Below, piece by piece: positions 27,248-36,057 of a DNA stretch of 64,000 nucleotides. The translations under genes were made by a program, and so were the position numbers. Position 1 is the first letter of the stretch; every line of letters begins with the position of its first letter. The stretch is from positions 1,240,001 to 1,304,000 of the forward strand of contig OZ271839.1 in the NCBI GenBank assembly GCA_965601825.1, in the 5' to 3' direction. The notes beneath the pieces were generated by a model, which worked only from the letters and a program-made list of their open reading frames with translations, had not been told where the DNA came from and did not search any database. The stretch comes from HXMU1420-13 sp965601825. GTDB lineage: Bacteria; Bacteroidota; Rhodothermia; Balneolales; Balneolaceae.

Positions 27248-27978
27248 TCAACATCCTCATGGATACTCATAACTTCTAAATAGGCTTTTATAGTTTTTGG
27301 TAGTCCCCAAAAAACTGCCTGACTTATTAAAGCATGTCCGATACTTATTTCATTTAAAAATGGAACAACTTCAAGAAGGGTAGGAAGATTTTGGAGGTTT
27401 AATCCATGTCCGGCGTTAACCTTCATTCCTAATTTATGTGCCAGAATAGCAGCTTCTCTCAACCGTACTAATTCTTTGTATTGATCATCTTTTGACGTTG
27501 CATTAGCATAATTACCAGTATGTAATTCGATTGCTTCAGCACCAAGGATATGCGCTTTTTCAATGTCATCTTTAACGGGATCAAGAAAAAGACTGATTTC
27601 TATACCTGATGGTTTGATCGCCGGAAATACTCGATCACGAAAATCATCAAAAACCTTCGACATGTTTAATCCACCTTCAGTAGTCAATTCTTCTCTGCCT
27701 TCAGGCACTAAAGTGCATAGATGAGGTTTTGTTTTGAGTAGAATTCCAATCATCTCATCAGTTGCTGCCATCTCAAAATCGAGCGTTCCCTTAACAGCTT
27801 TCTTTAATTCAACAACATCACGATCAACTATATGTCTTCGATCTCCACGTAAATGAAAAACAATGCCTTGCGCACCTGCTTTTTCACAAACTTCTGCAGC
27901 TTCAACAGGTCTGGGATAACCTTCTCCTCGGGCATTTCTTAAAGTTGCAATATGGTCTATGTTTACCAGAAGGTGCAT
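27244..27978 (-). CDS. pdxJ: pyridoxine 5'-phosphate synthase PdxJ
   Basis: Makes pyridoxine 5'-phosphate from 3-amino-2-oxopropyl phosphate and deoxyxylulose 5-phosphate (DXP-dependent vitamin B6 route). The 244-residue TIM barrel has the N-terminal LLVNIDHIATLRNARG signature and VNAGHGLNLQNLP plus EISIGHALISQA near the C-terminus. Length is typical. It is the first gene of a two-gene unit with era; an 85-base gap separates it from the divergent NlpC/P60 gene. Confidence 0.97.
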   Translation of the reverse strand: MHLLVNIDHIATLRNARGEGYPRPVEAAEVCEKAGAQGIVFHLRGDRRHIVDRDVVELKKAVKGTLDFEMAATDEMIGILLKTKPHLCTLVPEGREELTTEGGLNMSKVFDDFRDRVFPAIKPSGIEISLFLDPVKDDIEKAHILGAEAIELHTGNYANATSKDDQYKELVRLREAAILAHKLGMKVNAGHGLNLQNLPTLLEVVPFLNEISIGHALISQAVFWGLPKTIKAYLEVMSIHEDVE

Positions 27979-28066
27979 AAAGTACTGTACTAATTGATAG
28001 GTGAAATTTGTTTATCCTTTAAAAATACTTAATAGTAGCTATATTTATTTCATCTAATTTTTTTTG

Positions 28067-28588
28067 ATGCACAGGTTGTATAGAATTTCGTTGGTTTTAT
28101 TGAGTGGTTTGTTTTTCATTTCATGTGGTGTAGTAAAGAGAGGGACTATTCCGTGGGAGGATACTACAATTGTAGATGGAGCCAGAGCTTCAGTGCCATT
28201 AAATTATTCTAAATCTGAAAGAGAATTACGTGGGAAATTAGATGATGCTTTTGCGAATTGGAAAGGTACTCGATATGTGCTAGGAGGTACTAATTCAAGA
28301 GGAATCGACTGTTCAGCTTTCATCCAAATAGTTTATAAGGATTATTTAGGAGTACCACTGCCGAGAACTACACGTGAACAAATGAAAGTTGGTAGTTCAG
28401 TTAGAAAAAGGAATATTAAAATTGGCGATATGGTATTCTTCAAAACTGGGCGTGATACCTATCATGTCGGGATTATGATAAATGGTGAGCAATTCATGCA
28501 TGCTTCAACAAGTAGTGGGGTAACTATTTCAAACCTACAAAATCAATATTGGGTTAGCACCTATTTAACTACTCGCAGAATTCTCTAA
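28067..28588 (+). CDS. NlpC/P60-family lipoprotein, probable cell-wall endopeptidase
   Basis: A 173-residue lipoprotein. The ATG at 28067 is preferred over the TTG one codon earlier. The signal peptide ends in a lipobox (LSGLFFISC, lipidated Cys20). The NlpC/P60 domain shows the catalytic Cys in RGIDCSAF (Cys82), His in YHVGIM (His133) and a further His in FMHAS (His145). It is similar in size and layout to Spr/MepS-type enzymes that cut peptidoglycan cross-links, and should act in the periplasm. Its end overlaps the end of the convergent GlmU-like gene by 24 bases. Confidence 0.9.
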   Translation: MHRLYRISLVLLSGLFFISCGVVKRGTIPWEDTTIVDGARASVPLNYSKSERELRGKLDDAFANWKGTRYVLGGTNSRGIDCSAFIQIVYKDYLGVPLPRTTREQMKVGSSVRKRNIKIGDMVFFKTGRDTYHVGIMINGEQFMHASTSSGVTISNLQNQYWVSTYLTTRRIL

Positions 28589-29770
28589 GTCGTAGATATA
28601 TTGCATCATAGCGATGTATTCATCAGACATTTTAACTCCACGACGAGCCATCATTGCCTGCATTGCAATAATAGCTTTGTCAAATTCATACACTTGAGGT
28701 TTATTTCCCTGCCATGAAAAAGATCGAATGACTTTAGGCGGGAACCCCTCGCAAAAGATATTTGAACTTACCCCACAAACTGTTCCGGTATTTAAACTAG
28801 TATTGATGGCGGTTTTTGAAAAATCTCCAAATATTGTCCCTAAGAACTGAACATCATCGTTAAAAGGAACTTTAGTATCCCAGTGTTGAAGCTTAATCTT
28901 ACTATAGTTGTTTTTTAGGTTTGATGTATTTGTAGCTGCGCCAAAATTACACCATTGCCCAATAATAGAATTTCCGGCAAATCCATCGTGTGCTTTATTC
29001 GAGTAAGAATGAAAAATACAGTTATTAATTTCTCCGCCAACTTTCGAAACGGGTCCAATAGTGGTTCCGTTAAAAATTCTTCCACCCATTTTTATTTCGG
29101 CATTTGCACATATTGCAACTGGTCCCTTGATAATAGAACCTGCCTCAATTAATGCATTCGCTCCAATGTAGATCGGGCCATCTTTAGCCATTAAAATTGA
29201 ACCTGGTTCAATAACTGCTGATTCATGAATAAATACAATTTCTGGATTTTTAATAATGATATCGCTTATGAATTCTGTTTTCCGTGGAAATGATGTTGGC
29301 AGTAATGAGATATCAAATGAAATTTGTCCAGAATTCAATGCTAATAAATCTGAAAAATATGTTATTGAAATCGGACTTTGCTCGATTTTAGTTTCAGTTT
29401 GAGTTTCAAGGTTTTTCTCCTCTTCAATGAATAGACTGGTTTTTTTACCACTGATCTTACATGCTATTAATTCATTATTCCAGATGAGGCTTTCATCGAT
29501 TGAGAGATTTTGGATTTTATATATTAGATCAGGCGATGGTAGAAAGCGTGAATTAATACAATAATATTGAGTACTTATGTCAACTTGTCCATTAGGAAAA
29601 ACCTCTGAAAGATAGTTATCAGTCTTTCGAATCCAGTGGTCTGGTTTAAGAATTTTTATCCATTTTTCTCGAATTGTATAGATGCCAATTCTGAAATCGT
29701 CGAGTGGGCGTGTTAATGACAAAGGTTTAAAATTGGAAGCGATATCATCATTGAAGAAACAAATATTCAT
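28565..29770 (-). CDS. GlmU-like sugar nucleotidyltransferase-type protein with left-handed beta-helix
   Basis: A 401-residue protein. The N-terminal half begins with MNICFFNDD and has LTRPLDDFRIG (19-29), the pattern of putative sugar-nucleotidyltransferase proteins distantly related to GlmU, but it lacks a clear GlmU GGxGTR loop. The C-terminal half is a left-handed beta-helix of hexapeptide repeats (IGANALIEAGSIIKGPVAI, about 197-215; later IIGQWCNFGAATNTSNLKNN). It is divergent from glmS with 95 bases between starts, which suggests a role in UDP-GlcNAc-type amino sugar metabolism. Catalytic activity is uncertain. Confidence 0.75.
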   Translation of the reverse strand: MNICFFNDDIASNFKPLSLTRPLDDFRIGIYTIREKWIKILKPDHWIRKTDNYLSEVFPNGQVDISTQYYCINSRFLPSPDLIYKIQNLSIDESLIWNNELIACKISGKKTSLFIEEEKNLETQTETKIEQSPISITYFSDLLALNSGQISFDISLLPTSFPRKTEFISDIIIKNPEIVFIHESAVIEPGSILMAKDGPIYIGANALIEAGSIIKGPVAICANAEIKMGGRIFNGTTIGPVSKVGGEINNCIFHSYSNKAHDGFAGNSIIGQWCNFGAATNTSNLKNNYSKIKLQHWDTKVPFNDDVQFLGTIFGDFSKTAINTSLNTGTVCGVSSNIFCEGFPPKVIRSFSWQGNKPQVYEFDKAIIAMQAMMARRGVKMSDEYIAMMQYIYDLENSASS

Positions 29771-29865
29771 GTTATTTATATAAAAAAGACATTATTATAG
29801 CGCGGTATTCATCTTGAGTAACATATTTATAAAGCTATAAAAACCATAAATAGATTTTAAAGATT

Positions 29866-31701
29866 ATGTGTGGAATTATTGGGTATGTAGGAAATAAAGA
29901 CGCGAAAGATATTGTCCTACAAGGATTAAAGAGAATGGAGTACCGGGGTTATGATTCTGCTGGAATAGCAACTTTGAACGGTGGTTTACATATTTCTAAA
30001 ACAAAGGGTAAAGTAAAAGACTTAAAGAACTTAGTAAACGGTTCTCATGAGGGACTCATTGGAATAGGTCATACACGTTGGGCAACACATGGTGAACCAA
30101 ATGACATAAATTCCCACCCACATTCTAGCAGCTCAGGGAAAATCGCACTTGTTCATAATGGTATTATTGAAAATTATACTTCATTAAAGACGGTATTAGA
30201 GTCGGAAGGATATGAGTTTTATTCTGAGACGGATACAGAAGTTGCTGTAAAACTTATTGAAAGTATAATGGACACACATGGAGGCATTACTCCAGAAAAA
30301 GCACTACAAATGGCTTTACCTCAAATAACTGGTGCCTATGGTTTTGCTATGATTCATTCTGACTTTCCAGATAAAATTATCGTGGCGAGAAAAGGTTCTC
30401 CATTGTTAATAGGTATTGGAGATGGTGAAATGCTCATTGCTTCGGATGCTTCGGCTGTTGCTGAGTATACTGATAAAGTTATTTATTTAGATGAAGGAGA
30501 ACTGGCAGTAATCACAAATGACTCTTATCAGGTTCTTGATTCTAATGATGTAGTTTTGGATAAAGACGTACATGAACTAGCAATGAACCTGGAAGAGATT
30601 GAAAAGGGAGGGTTCCCATACTTCATGCTAAAAGAAATCTTTGAGCAACCTAAAACCATATCCGACTGTTTAAGAGGTCGAATAAATATTGATGAAGGTG
30701 AGGTAAAGTTAGGCGGACTACAAGGTGTTGTTGATAAATTAATTAACTCTAAAAGAATTGTAATTGCAGCATGTGGTACTAGTTGGCATTCTGGCTTAGT
30801 TGGTGAATACCTTATTGAGTCGCTTGTTCGAAGATCAGTGGAAGTTGAGTATGCATCGGAATTTCGATACAAAGATCCGTTAATTGGAGAAGGTGATGTA
30901 TTGATTGTTATTTCTCAATCTGGTGAAACTGCTGATACTCTTGCTGCTATGAGAACAGCAAAAGAAAATGGAGCAATGGTTCTAGGAATTGTGAATGTCG
31001 TAGGCAGTACGATTGCAAGAGAAACTGATGCAGGTGTTTATTTACATACTGGTCCAGAAATTGGAGTTGCCTCTACAAAAGCATTTACCGGACAAGTAAC
31101 CGTTTTGACTTTAATAGCCTTATTAATGGCTAGAAAAAATGGAAGACTTTCTAAAGAAAGATGCTCAGAAATACTAAAAGAGTTAGCAAGCATTCCTACC
31201 AAAATTCAAGAAATTCTAGATAAAAGTGAAGAGCTTGAAAAGATTGCCAGTTTATTCACTTATGCGCCAAACTTTCTCTATTTAGGTAGAACAGTAAGTT
31301 TCCCTGTTGCATTGGAAGGAGCTTTGAAGCTCAAAGAAATCTCCTATAGTCACGCAGAAGGTTATCCTGCAGCTGAGATGAAACATGGTCCAATTGCATT
31401 AATTGATGATATGATGCCAGTTGTTGTAATTGCAGCTACTGATCATACCAATGATAAAATGGTTAGCAATATTGAAGAAGTTAAAGCTAGAAAAGGTAGG
31501 ATTATTTCGATTACTTCTGAAGAAAATGATGAAGTTAGAAATCTAGCTGAATTTAATTTTTCAATACCTACCACTGAAGATATTCTTTCACCACTATTGA
31601 GTGTAATTCCTTTGCAGTTACTCTCTTACTACATCGCAGTAAATAGAGGTTGTGATGTTGATCAACCTAGGAATTTAGCCAAGAGTGTTACTGTGGAATA
31701 G
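29866..31701 (+). CDS. glmS: glutamine--fructose-6-phosphate aminotransferase GlmS
   Basis: First committed enzyme of UDP-GlcNAc synthesis: makes glucosamine 6-phosphate from fructose 6-phosphate and glutamine. The 611 residues start with MCGIIGYVG, where Cys2 is the Ntn amidotransferase nucleophile after Met removal. Two SIS domains follow (IAACGTSWHSGLVG; LGRTVSFPVALEGALKLKE), and the C-terminus ends in DVDQPRNLAKSVTVE as in the family. No glmS ribozyme-like element fits in the 95-base upstream gap. Confidence 0.98.
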   Translation: MCGIIGYVGNKDAKDIVLQGLKRMEYRGYDSAGIATLNGGLHISKTKGKVKDLKNLVNGSHEGLIGIGHTRWATHGEPNDINSHPHSSSSGKIALVHNGIIENYTSLKTVLESEGYEFYSETDTEVAVKLIESIMDTHGGITPEKALQMALPQITGAYGFAMIHSDFPDKIIVARKGSPLLIGIGDGEMLIASDASAVAEYTDKVIYLDEGELAVITNDSYQVLDSNDVVLDKDVHELAMNLEEIEKGGFPYFMLKEIFEQPKTISDCLRGRINIDEGEVKLGGLQGVVDKLINSKRIVIAACGTSWHSGLVGEYLIESLVRRSVEVEYASEFRYKDPLIGEGDVLIVISQSGETADTLAAMRTAKENGAMVLGIVNVVGSTIARETDAGVYLHTGPEIGVASTKAFTGQVTVLTLIALLMARKNGRLSKERCSEILKELASIPTKIQEILDKSEELEKIASLFTYAPNFLYLGRTVSFPVALEGALKLKEISYSHAEGYPAAEMKHGPIALIDDMMPVVVIAATDHTNDKMVSNIEEVKARKGRIISITSEENDEVRNLAEFNFSIPTTEDILSPLLSVIPLQLLSYYIAVNRGCDVDQPRNLAKSVTVE

Positions 31702-32018
31702 TCAATTCAAGAAATATATTATTGAATATTTGTTTTAGCTTAAACACTTTAAATAGTTAAATAAAAAATCTAAAAAAGTATAAATATTATACTTGTTTTT
31801 AGTTTATAAAATTAGTTTTATCAGTTCCTGTTTTTAATCTCTATGCTCTTATAATTAAAATGAAAAACTGGAAAGGACTAATTTTTAAAATTGTAGTTGT
31901 AGTATTAGTTTGTATTGTGGTTTTCACCGGATGAGTGTCATCTTCAAAACATTTTTGGTTCTTAAACAATAGTATTGTTTGATTAACTATATTCTCTTTA
32001 CAAGCATCTAACTAAATT
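31702..32018. other. 317-bp gap holding only a 24-residue ORF
   Basis: Very AT-rich sequence between glmS and the Hpt gene. It contains one short membrane-type ORF, listed separately. I see no strong terminator for glmS and no clear RNA structure. Confidence 0.5.
31860..31934 (+). CDS. possible 24-residue single-span membrane peptide
   Basis: The ATG ORF encodes a basic start (MKNWKGLIFK) followed by a purely hydrophobic stretch (IVVVVLVCIVVFTG) and a TGA stop. This is the profile of a small membrane protein: a positively charged N-terminus and one helix of about 14-16 residues. There is no good ribosome binding site (AT-rich upstream), so expression is doubtful. It lies 158 bases after glmS. 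Unknown function. Confidence 0.35.
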   Translation: MKNWKGLIFKIVVVVLVCIVVFTG

Positions 32019-32026
32019 ATGGCAAG

Positions 32027-32371
32027 TTGAATATTGACCTTTCATACTTGGAAGATATTACAGGAGGAGATCGAGCAGTTATATTAGAAATGCTAGATCT
32101 TTTTATTCGTGACATTCCAATCCAAATTCAGAAAATTCATAACCATTATCAGTCTTCAGAAATGATTGAAATGGGAAAAGAAGCACACAAAGTTAAACCA
32201 ACGTTGCAATACATCGGCTTATCAAACATGTTTGAAGATATTAAAGCAATTGAGCAGATTGTAAAAACAGGGGAGAATAAGGCTAGTCTTGAAGAAATAA
32301 TTTCAAGATTACAAAGTGCAACAGAAGAGTGTGTTCCGGCTTTAATTGCAAAAAGAGAACAGCTATCCTAA
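32027..32371 (+). CDS. orphan histidine phosphotransfer (Hpt) domain protein
   Basis: A 114-residue all-helical protein with the Hpt core MGKEAHKVKPTLQYIG (about 48-63), whose histidine (about 53) would carry the phosphoryl group in a multistep phosphorelay. The first in-frame start is TTG at 32027. An ATG at 32019 lies in a different frame and runs into TGA after three codons; one extra T after AAGT would join them to give MASLNIDLSYLED. No hybrid kinase or response regulator is adjacent, so partners must lie elsewhere. The stop overlaps the convergent GNAT gene by 4 bases. Confidence 0.8.
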   Translation: MNIDLSYLEDITGGDRAVILEMLDLFIRDIPIQIQKIHNHYQSSEMIEMGKEAHKVKPTLQYIGLSNMFEDIKAIEQIVKTGENKASLEEIISRLQSATEECVPALIAKREQLS

Positions 32372-32823
32372 AAGGTTAGAACCATTAGTTGATGTGGAAT
32401 ATCATCAACGATATAGCTCTCACCAATAGCCTTAAAACCAAATTGATTATAGTAATTACCCAATTCGGCTTGTGCCTCTATCTTTATAGGGTAATTTGGA
32501 AAAAGTGTCTGTGCTCGTTCTATCCCTTTTTGAATTAGAGACCTCCCAATTTCCGATCCACGAAAGGGCTTGTCGACTATAATTCTTCCAATGGAACTGG
32601 CATCCTTGAATTTTAGACCCGGTTTAAATAGCCTTAAATAGCCTGCCAATTGATCTTTTTTGTAAACTAGCAAGTGATCTGCTTCTGAATCTGAACCGTC
32701 AATATCTTCATAAAAACACTGTTGTTCGATAATAAATACTCTCTGCCGTAGACTAAAAACAGCTTCCAACTGAATAGATGTTAAATCATCAAAACAAGAA
32801 AACAGGAATTGAATTTCATTCAT
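32368..32823 (-). CDS. GNAT family N-acetyltransferase (ElaA-like)
   Basis: A 151-residue single GNAT domain. The acetyl-CoA-binding region is SSIGRIIVDKPFRGSEIGRSLIQKG (about 76-100), with the Q/RxxGxG/A-like loop as RGSEIG. The N-terminal LFSCFDDLTSIQLEAVFSLRQRVFIIEQQCFYEDIDGSD is typical of ElaA-type proteins, and the C-terminus NYYNQFGFKAIGESYIVDDIPHQLM also fits. The acetyl acceptor is unknown. It stands alone on this strand. Confidence 0.88.
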   Translation of the reverse strand: MNEIQFLFSCFDDLTSIQLEAVFSLRQRVFIIEQQCFYEDIDGSDSEADHLLVYKKDQLAGYLRLFKPGLKFKDASSIGRIIVDKPFRGSEIGRSLIQKGIERAQTLFPNYPIKIEAQAELGNYYNQFGFKAIGESYIVDDIPHQLMVLTF

Positions 32824-32885
32824 AAGTAAACAAATTTCTTTTTCAGTCGTAAGCGTTCTGCAAACCTAAACAAAATATTAATGAC

Positions 32886-33215
32886 ATGATTTGGGCTTGG
32901 CTAATTAACAGTGTTTCAGTTTTTATTACAGCGAAGGTATTGAGTGGTGTAGAAATTAAGAATTTCTGGGCAGCAGTTTGGGTTGCTGCAGGTATATCAC
33001 TCGCGAATTTTTTGCTTGGTCCTATTCTTCAATTACTGGCATTACCTTTTACAATATTAACTTTTGGGTTATTTGCAATCGTTGTAAATACTGTTTTAGT
33101 TATGTTGGTAGATAAGTTTATTGATGATTTCAAGATCAAGAATTTTGGATGGGCGCTTGCTTTTACCATCATACTATCAATTATCAGTTCAGTGCTGATG
33201 AGTATATTCAGTTAA
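32886..33215 (+). CDS. small integral membrane protein of the phage-holin-4_2 (DUF360) family
   Basis: A 109-residue protein made of four hydrophobic helices (about 4-20, 27-46, 50-78 and 87-107) with short polar loops. Size and sequence (VEIKNFWAAVWVAAGISLANFLLGPILQLL) match the family commonly labelled phage holin family 4. In chromosomes these are usually ordinary membrane proteins of unknown role, and no phage genes are nearby. It is followed directly by a terminator. Confidence 0.78.
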   Translation: MIWAWLINSVSVFITAKVLSGVEIKNFWAAVWVAAGISLANFLLGPILQLLALPFTILTFGLFAIVVNTVLVMLVDKFIDDFKIKNFGWALAFTIILSIISSVLMSIFS

Positions 33216-33216
33216 T

Positions 33217-33246
33217 GAAAAGCCCTCAATTGAGGGTTTTTTTTAC
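33217..33246 (+). terminator. bidirectional intrinsic terminator
   Basis: CCCTCAATTGAGGG (33223-33236) is a perfect palindrome preceded by AAAAG and followed by eight T. It ends the small membrane protein gene and, read the other way, could serve the convergent dehydrogenase gene, whose stop is at 33247. Confidence 0.85.
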
Positions 33247-34254
33247 TTAAATATTATCGCAGACTGCCTGGGTAAATGTTGAAGTAGTTCCTTCGCCGCC
33301 AATATCTGGTGTACAATAAACCTTTCTTTCGACAAGTGTTTTATAGATAGCTTTTCTTATTTCATCAGCCGTGTGTTTTTGTCCGATATATTCGAGCATC
33401 ATTAAAGAAGAAAACAATAGTGCTAATGGATTGGCTTTATTTTGACCAGCAATATCAGGTGCTGAGCCATGAACAGCCTCAAACATTGCAGCATCATCTC
33501 CAATATTAGCTGCACCGGTTACACCTAATCCTCCAACTAAACCTGACGCTAAATCAGACAGAATATCACCAAAAAGATTTGTCGTTACTACAACATCGAA
33601 ACGCTTTGGTCTCATCACCATTTGCATTGCCATATTATCAACAATCAAGTCTTCGAATTCGATATCAGTATAGTCATTAGCAACACTTCGCCCAACTTCA
33701 AGAAAAAGTCCGGTAGTGAACTTCAAGATATTTGCCTTATGTACCAGGGTTACTTTTTTTCGTCCGTTTTCCCTCGCATACTCGAAAGCTGCAGTAATAA
33801 TTTTTCTACTGGCTGCTTCCGTAACTACGGCTATGCTTTCAGCATGATCTTTTTCACCTTCATCAACCCAATGTTCACGACCAATATATAGTCCTTGAGT
33901 ATTTTCACGAAAAATGACCATATCCACATTTTTGAATGGACTATCAATATTAGGTAGTGTTCTTGCAGGTCTGATATTGCTAAACAAATTGAATTGTTGG
34001 CGTAAGGCTACATTTACAGATCGAAAACCAGTACCTACAGGTGTAGTTAATGGACCTTTTAAAGCAATTCGATGTTCTTTGATTGCATCAACAGTGTCAT
34101 CAGGTAATGGATTTCCAGTATCCTGATATGCTTTTAAGCCGGCTGATTTTTCGATCCATTCGACCTGAGCATCTGCTTTTTCAAGAATAGTGGTGATTGA
34201 GTTTGTTATTTCCGCTCCAATTCCATCACCGGGAATTAATACAACTTTCTTCAT
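33247..34254 (-). CDS. NAD-dependent isocitrate/isopropylmalate-family dehydrogenase
   Basis: A 335-residue beta-decarboxylating dehydrogenase. Visible are the N-terminal IPGDGIGAEITNSI (7-20), the substrate arginines in SVNVALRQQFNLFSNIRPARTLPN, the phosphate/acid loop FRENTQGLYIGREH and the Mg-binding/NAD region TTNLFGDILSDLASGLVGGLG followed by EAVHGSAPDIAGQNKANP. The NxALR and ENTxGLY blocks favour NAD-dependent isocitrate dehydrogenase over 3-isopropylmalate dehydrogenase, and no leu genes are adjacent. Isocitrate is the likeliest substrate; homoisocitrate or tartrate cannot be excluded. Confidence 0.85.
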   Translation of the reverse strand: MKKVVLIPGDGIGAEITNSITTILEKADAQVEWIEKSAGLKAYQDTGNPLPDDTVDAIKEHRIALKGPLTTPVGTGFRSVNVALRQQFNLFSNIRPARTLPNIDSPFKNVDMVIFRENTQGLYIGREHWVDEGEKDHAESIAVVTEAASRKIITAAFEYARENGRKKVTLVHKANILKFTTGLFLEVGRSVANDYTDIEFEDLIVDNMAMQMVMRPKRFDVVVTTNLFGDILSDLASGLVGGLGVTGAANIGDDAAMFEAVHGSAPDIAGQNKANPLALLFSSLMMLEYIGQKHTADEIRKAIYKTLVERKVYCTPDIGGEGTTSTFTQAVCDNI

Positions 34255-34330
34255 TCGTTAGACAGGATTATTTATTGATGCAAATATATGGATTTCTCCA
34301 GTTGGTGTTATCGGAATATCTGTATTATGC

Positions 34331-35479
34331 TTAACCTGAGTATGTGACACGATAAATTGTTCCAGTGTGATCATCAGAGATAAGAACAGACCCGTCATTC
34401 AGCTGTAAAAATGCTACCGGTCTTCCTCTGACATCTTCCTCACCTTGTAGCCAACCTTTAATAAATGGTTGATAAGAAGTTGCTTCTCCTTCCTCATTAA
34501 AAGTTACGATACTGATTTGATAACCAATTTTCTCACTTCGATTCCAGGAACCATGCTCAGCAATTAGAGCTTGATTTTTATATTCAGCCGGAAACATATC
34601 ACCAGTATAAAAGAGTAGTCCTAATGGGGCAACATGCGGACCGAGTTCTTGAACCGGTTTGATAAAGTCTCGATTCTTTATTTCTTCAGATGAACCATAT
34701 TCGGGATCCCAAACATCATTACCATGTAAATACGGAAACCCAAAATGAGTTCCTTCTTCTGTTAATTCGTTGAGTTCACATGCCGGGATATCATCACCCA
34801 TCCAATCTCTGCCATTATCAGTAAACCATAGATTTCCTGATTCGGGATGCCAATCAAATCCAACGGTATTTCGGATTCCATGAGCTATTATTTCGCGATT
34901 ACTACCATCAGGATTCATTCTTGTGAGACTTGCGTAAATGGGATTTTCATCTTCGTAATTACAAACATTACAAGGAGCTCCAACTGGTATGTATAATTTG
35001 CCGTCCGGACCAAAAGCAATATATTTCCAACCGTGACTCGATTCTGTCGGGAAAGTATCATTAATCAAAACCGGTTCCGGATTAGAATCCATGTTTTGAT
35101 CGATATCTTCATATTTCCAGATATTACTTACTTCTGCTACATATAGGTCGTTATCAAGAAAGGCCACACCATTTGGTAGTCTTAATCCAGATGCAATTAC
35201 TTTTACTGTATCAGCTTTGTAATCATTATCTTCGTCAATAACAGCATATACTTTACCGTTAGCGCCTGTTCTCCTCGTTCCAACATATATTATTCCATTT
35301 GGACTCATTGCCATTTGGCGAGCACCTTCAACACCTTCAGCGAAAACTTCAACTTCGAATCCTGGCGGGACTTCTAAATAACCAAATGTTGATTCATAGT
35401 TAGTAATTAAATCACTTTCAGTGGTGGTGTTACATGATAAAATGAATACAAGAATTGCAAAAAATGAGATACGCGCCAT
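34331..35479 (-). CDS. sorbosone dehydrogenase-like / soluble PQQ glucose dehydrogenase-fold lipoprotein
   Basis: A 382-residue lipoprotein with a signal peptide ending in FILSCNTT (lipidated Cys16). The remainder is a six-bladed beta-propeller with family motifs: GFEVEVFAEGVEGARQMAMSPNG, GLRLPNGVAFLDNDLYVAEV, IAFGPDGKLYIPVGAPCNVC (cysteine pair) and HGIRNTVGFDWHPESGNLWFTDNGRDWMGDD. These match the PQQ-binding or PQQ-like sorbosone/glucose dehydrogenase group, probably oxidising sugars or alcohols at the cell surface or in the periplasm. Actual cofactor use is not proved by the sequence. Confidence 0.85.
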   Translation of the reverse strand: MARISFFAILVFILSCNTTTESDLITNYESTFGYLEVPPGFEVEVFAEGVEGARQMAMSPNGIIYVGTRRTGANGKVYAVIDEDNDYKADTVKVIASGLRLPNGVAFLDNDLYVAEVSNIWKYEDIDQNMDSNPEPVLINDTFPTESSHGWKYIAFGPDGKLYIPVGAPCNVCNYEDENPIYASLTRMNPDGSNREIIAHGIRNTVGFDWHPESGNLWFTDNGRDWMGDDIPACELNELTEEGTHFGFPYLHGNDVWDPEYGSSEEIKNRDFIKPVQELGPHVAPLGLLFYTGDMFPAEYKNQALIAEHGSWNRSEKIGYQISIVTFNEEGEATSYQPFIKGWLQGEEDVRGRPVAFLQLNDGSVLISDDHTGTIYRVTYSG

Positions 35480-35822
35480 GAAATAAGGTTTAATTATTAA
35501 AGCAGAATAAGTAATTAAGGTAGCTTCATTTCAAAAACAATGAAATTACGCCATAAGTTTTAACAAAGAGTTAGAAGCCTTACATATTTGTGATTACAAG
35601 CTTTAATGAAACTGCTTCAAATTATTTGCGTAATTGCGTTTCGTGTTTATGGGATTTGCTCTTTTTAACTTTCATTTTACAACTAAACTATGTTGATTGC
35701 TTATGTAATTATGAAAGATGTGATTGAGGGCAAGAACATTAATTAATTCCCGTTGAACAAAAGTAACTAATAGAAGTATCAGAGTCAGTTATCTATCACA
35801 ACGATTGTATTGGAGCAATGCT
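35480..35822. other. 343-bp gap without a recognised element
   Basis: AT-rich intergenic DNA between a minus-strand and a plus-strand gene, so it must hold two promoters. I find no tRNA, riboswitch core, tandem repeat or convincing hairpin. GGAG at 35812-35815 is the ribosome binding site of the next gene. Confidence 0.5.
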
Positions 35823-36050
35823 ATGAAAAAGAGTAAGCGAGAGAAAGCAGCACGAATTCTATCCCTAAAGAAGAAAAAAATAGCTGGGAATAAAGAAAAA
35901 ATGTCTGAAATAACACGTTCACTGTTCACTGAAACATGGAGAACATATATGGATCAGGTTTCCATGGCAGCAATGAAACTAGATCATGATTTACATTCAC
36001 AATCAAAAGATAAAGCAGAAAGTAAACCTGTAAAACTCTCAATCGTTTAG
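35823..36050 (+). CDS. small basic protein of unknown function
   Basis: A 75-residue protein starting at the ATG at 35823, which has GGAG seven bases upstream; an in-frame TTG at 35805 is less likely. The N-terminal third is strongly basic (MKKSKREKAARILSLKKKKI), followed by a helical section (EITRSLFTETWRTYMDQVSMAAMKLDHDL). There is no signal peptide or membrane helix. The basic start could bind nucleic acid or ribosomes, but no family is recognised. It ends 7 bases from the convergent SDR gene. Confidence 0.6.
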   Translation: MKKSKREKAARILSLKKKKIAGNKEKMSEITRSLFTETWRTYMDQVSMAAMKLDHDLHSQSKDKAESKPVKLSIV

Positions 36051-36057
36051 TGAATCC

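Noticed and set aside
29771..29865. glmS ribozyme upstream of glmS
   Set aside because: The 95-base gap lacks the conserved core and is too short for the full ribozyme.
32886..33215. Prophage or lysis gene suggested by the holin family name
   Set aside because: No phage structural, integrase or lysin genes are nearby; this family is common in ordinary chromosomes.
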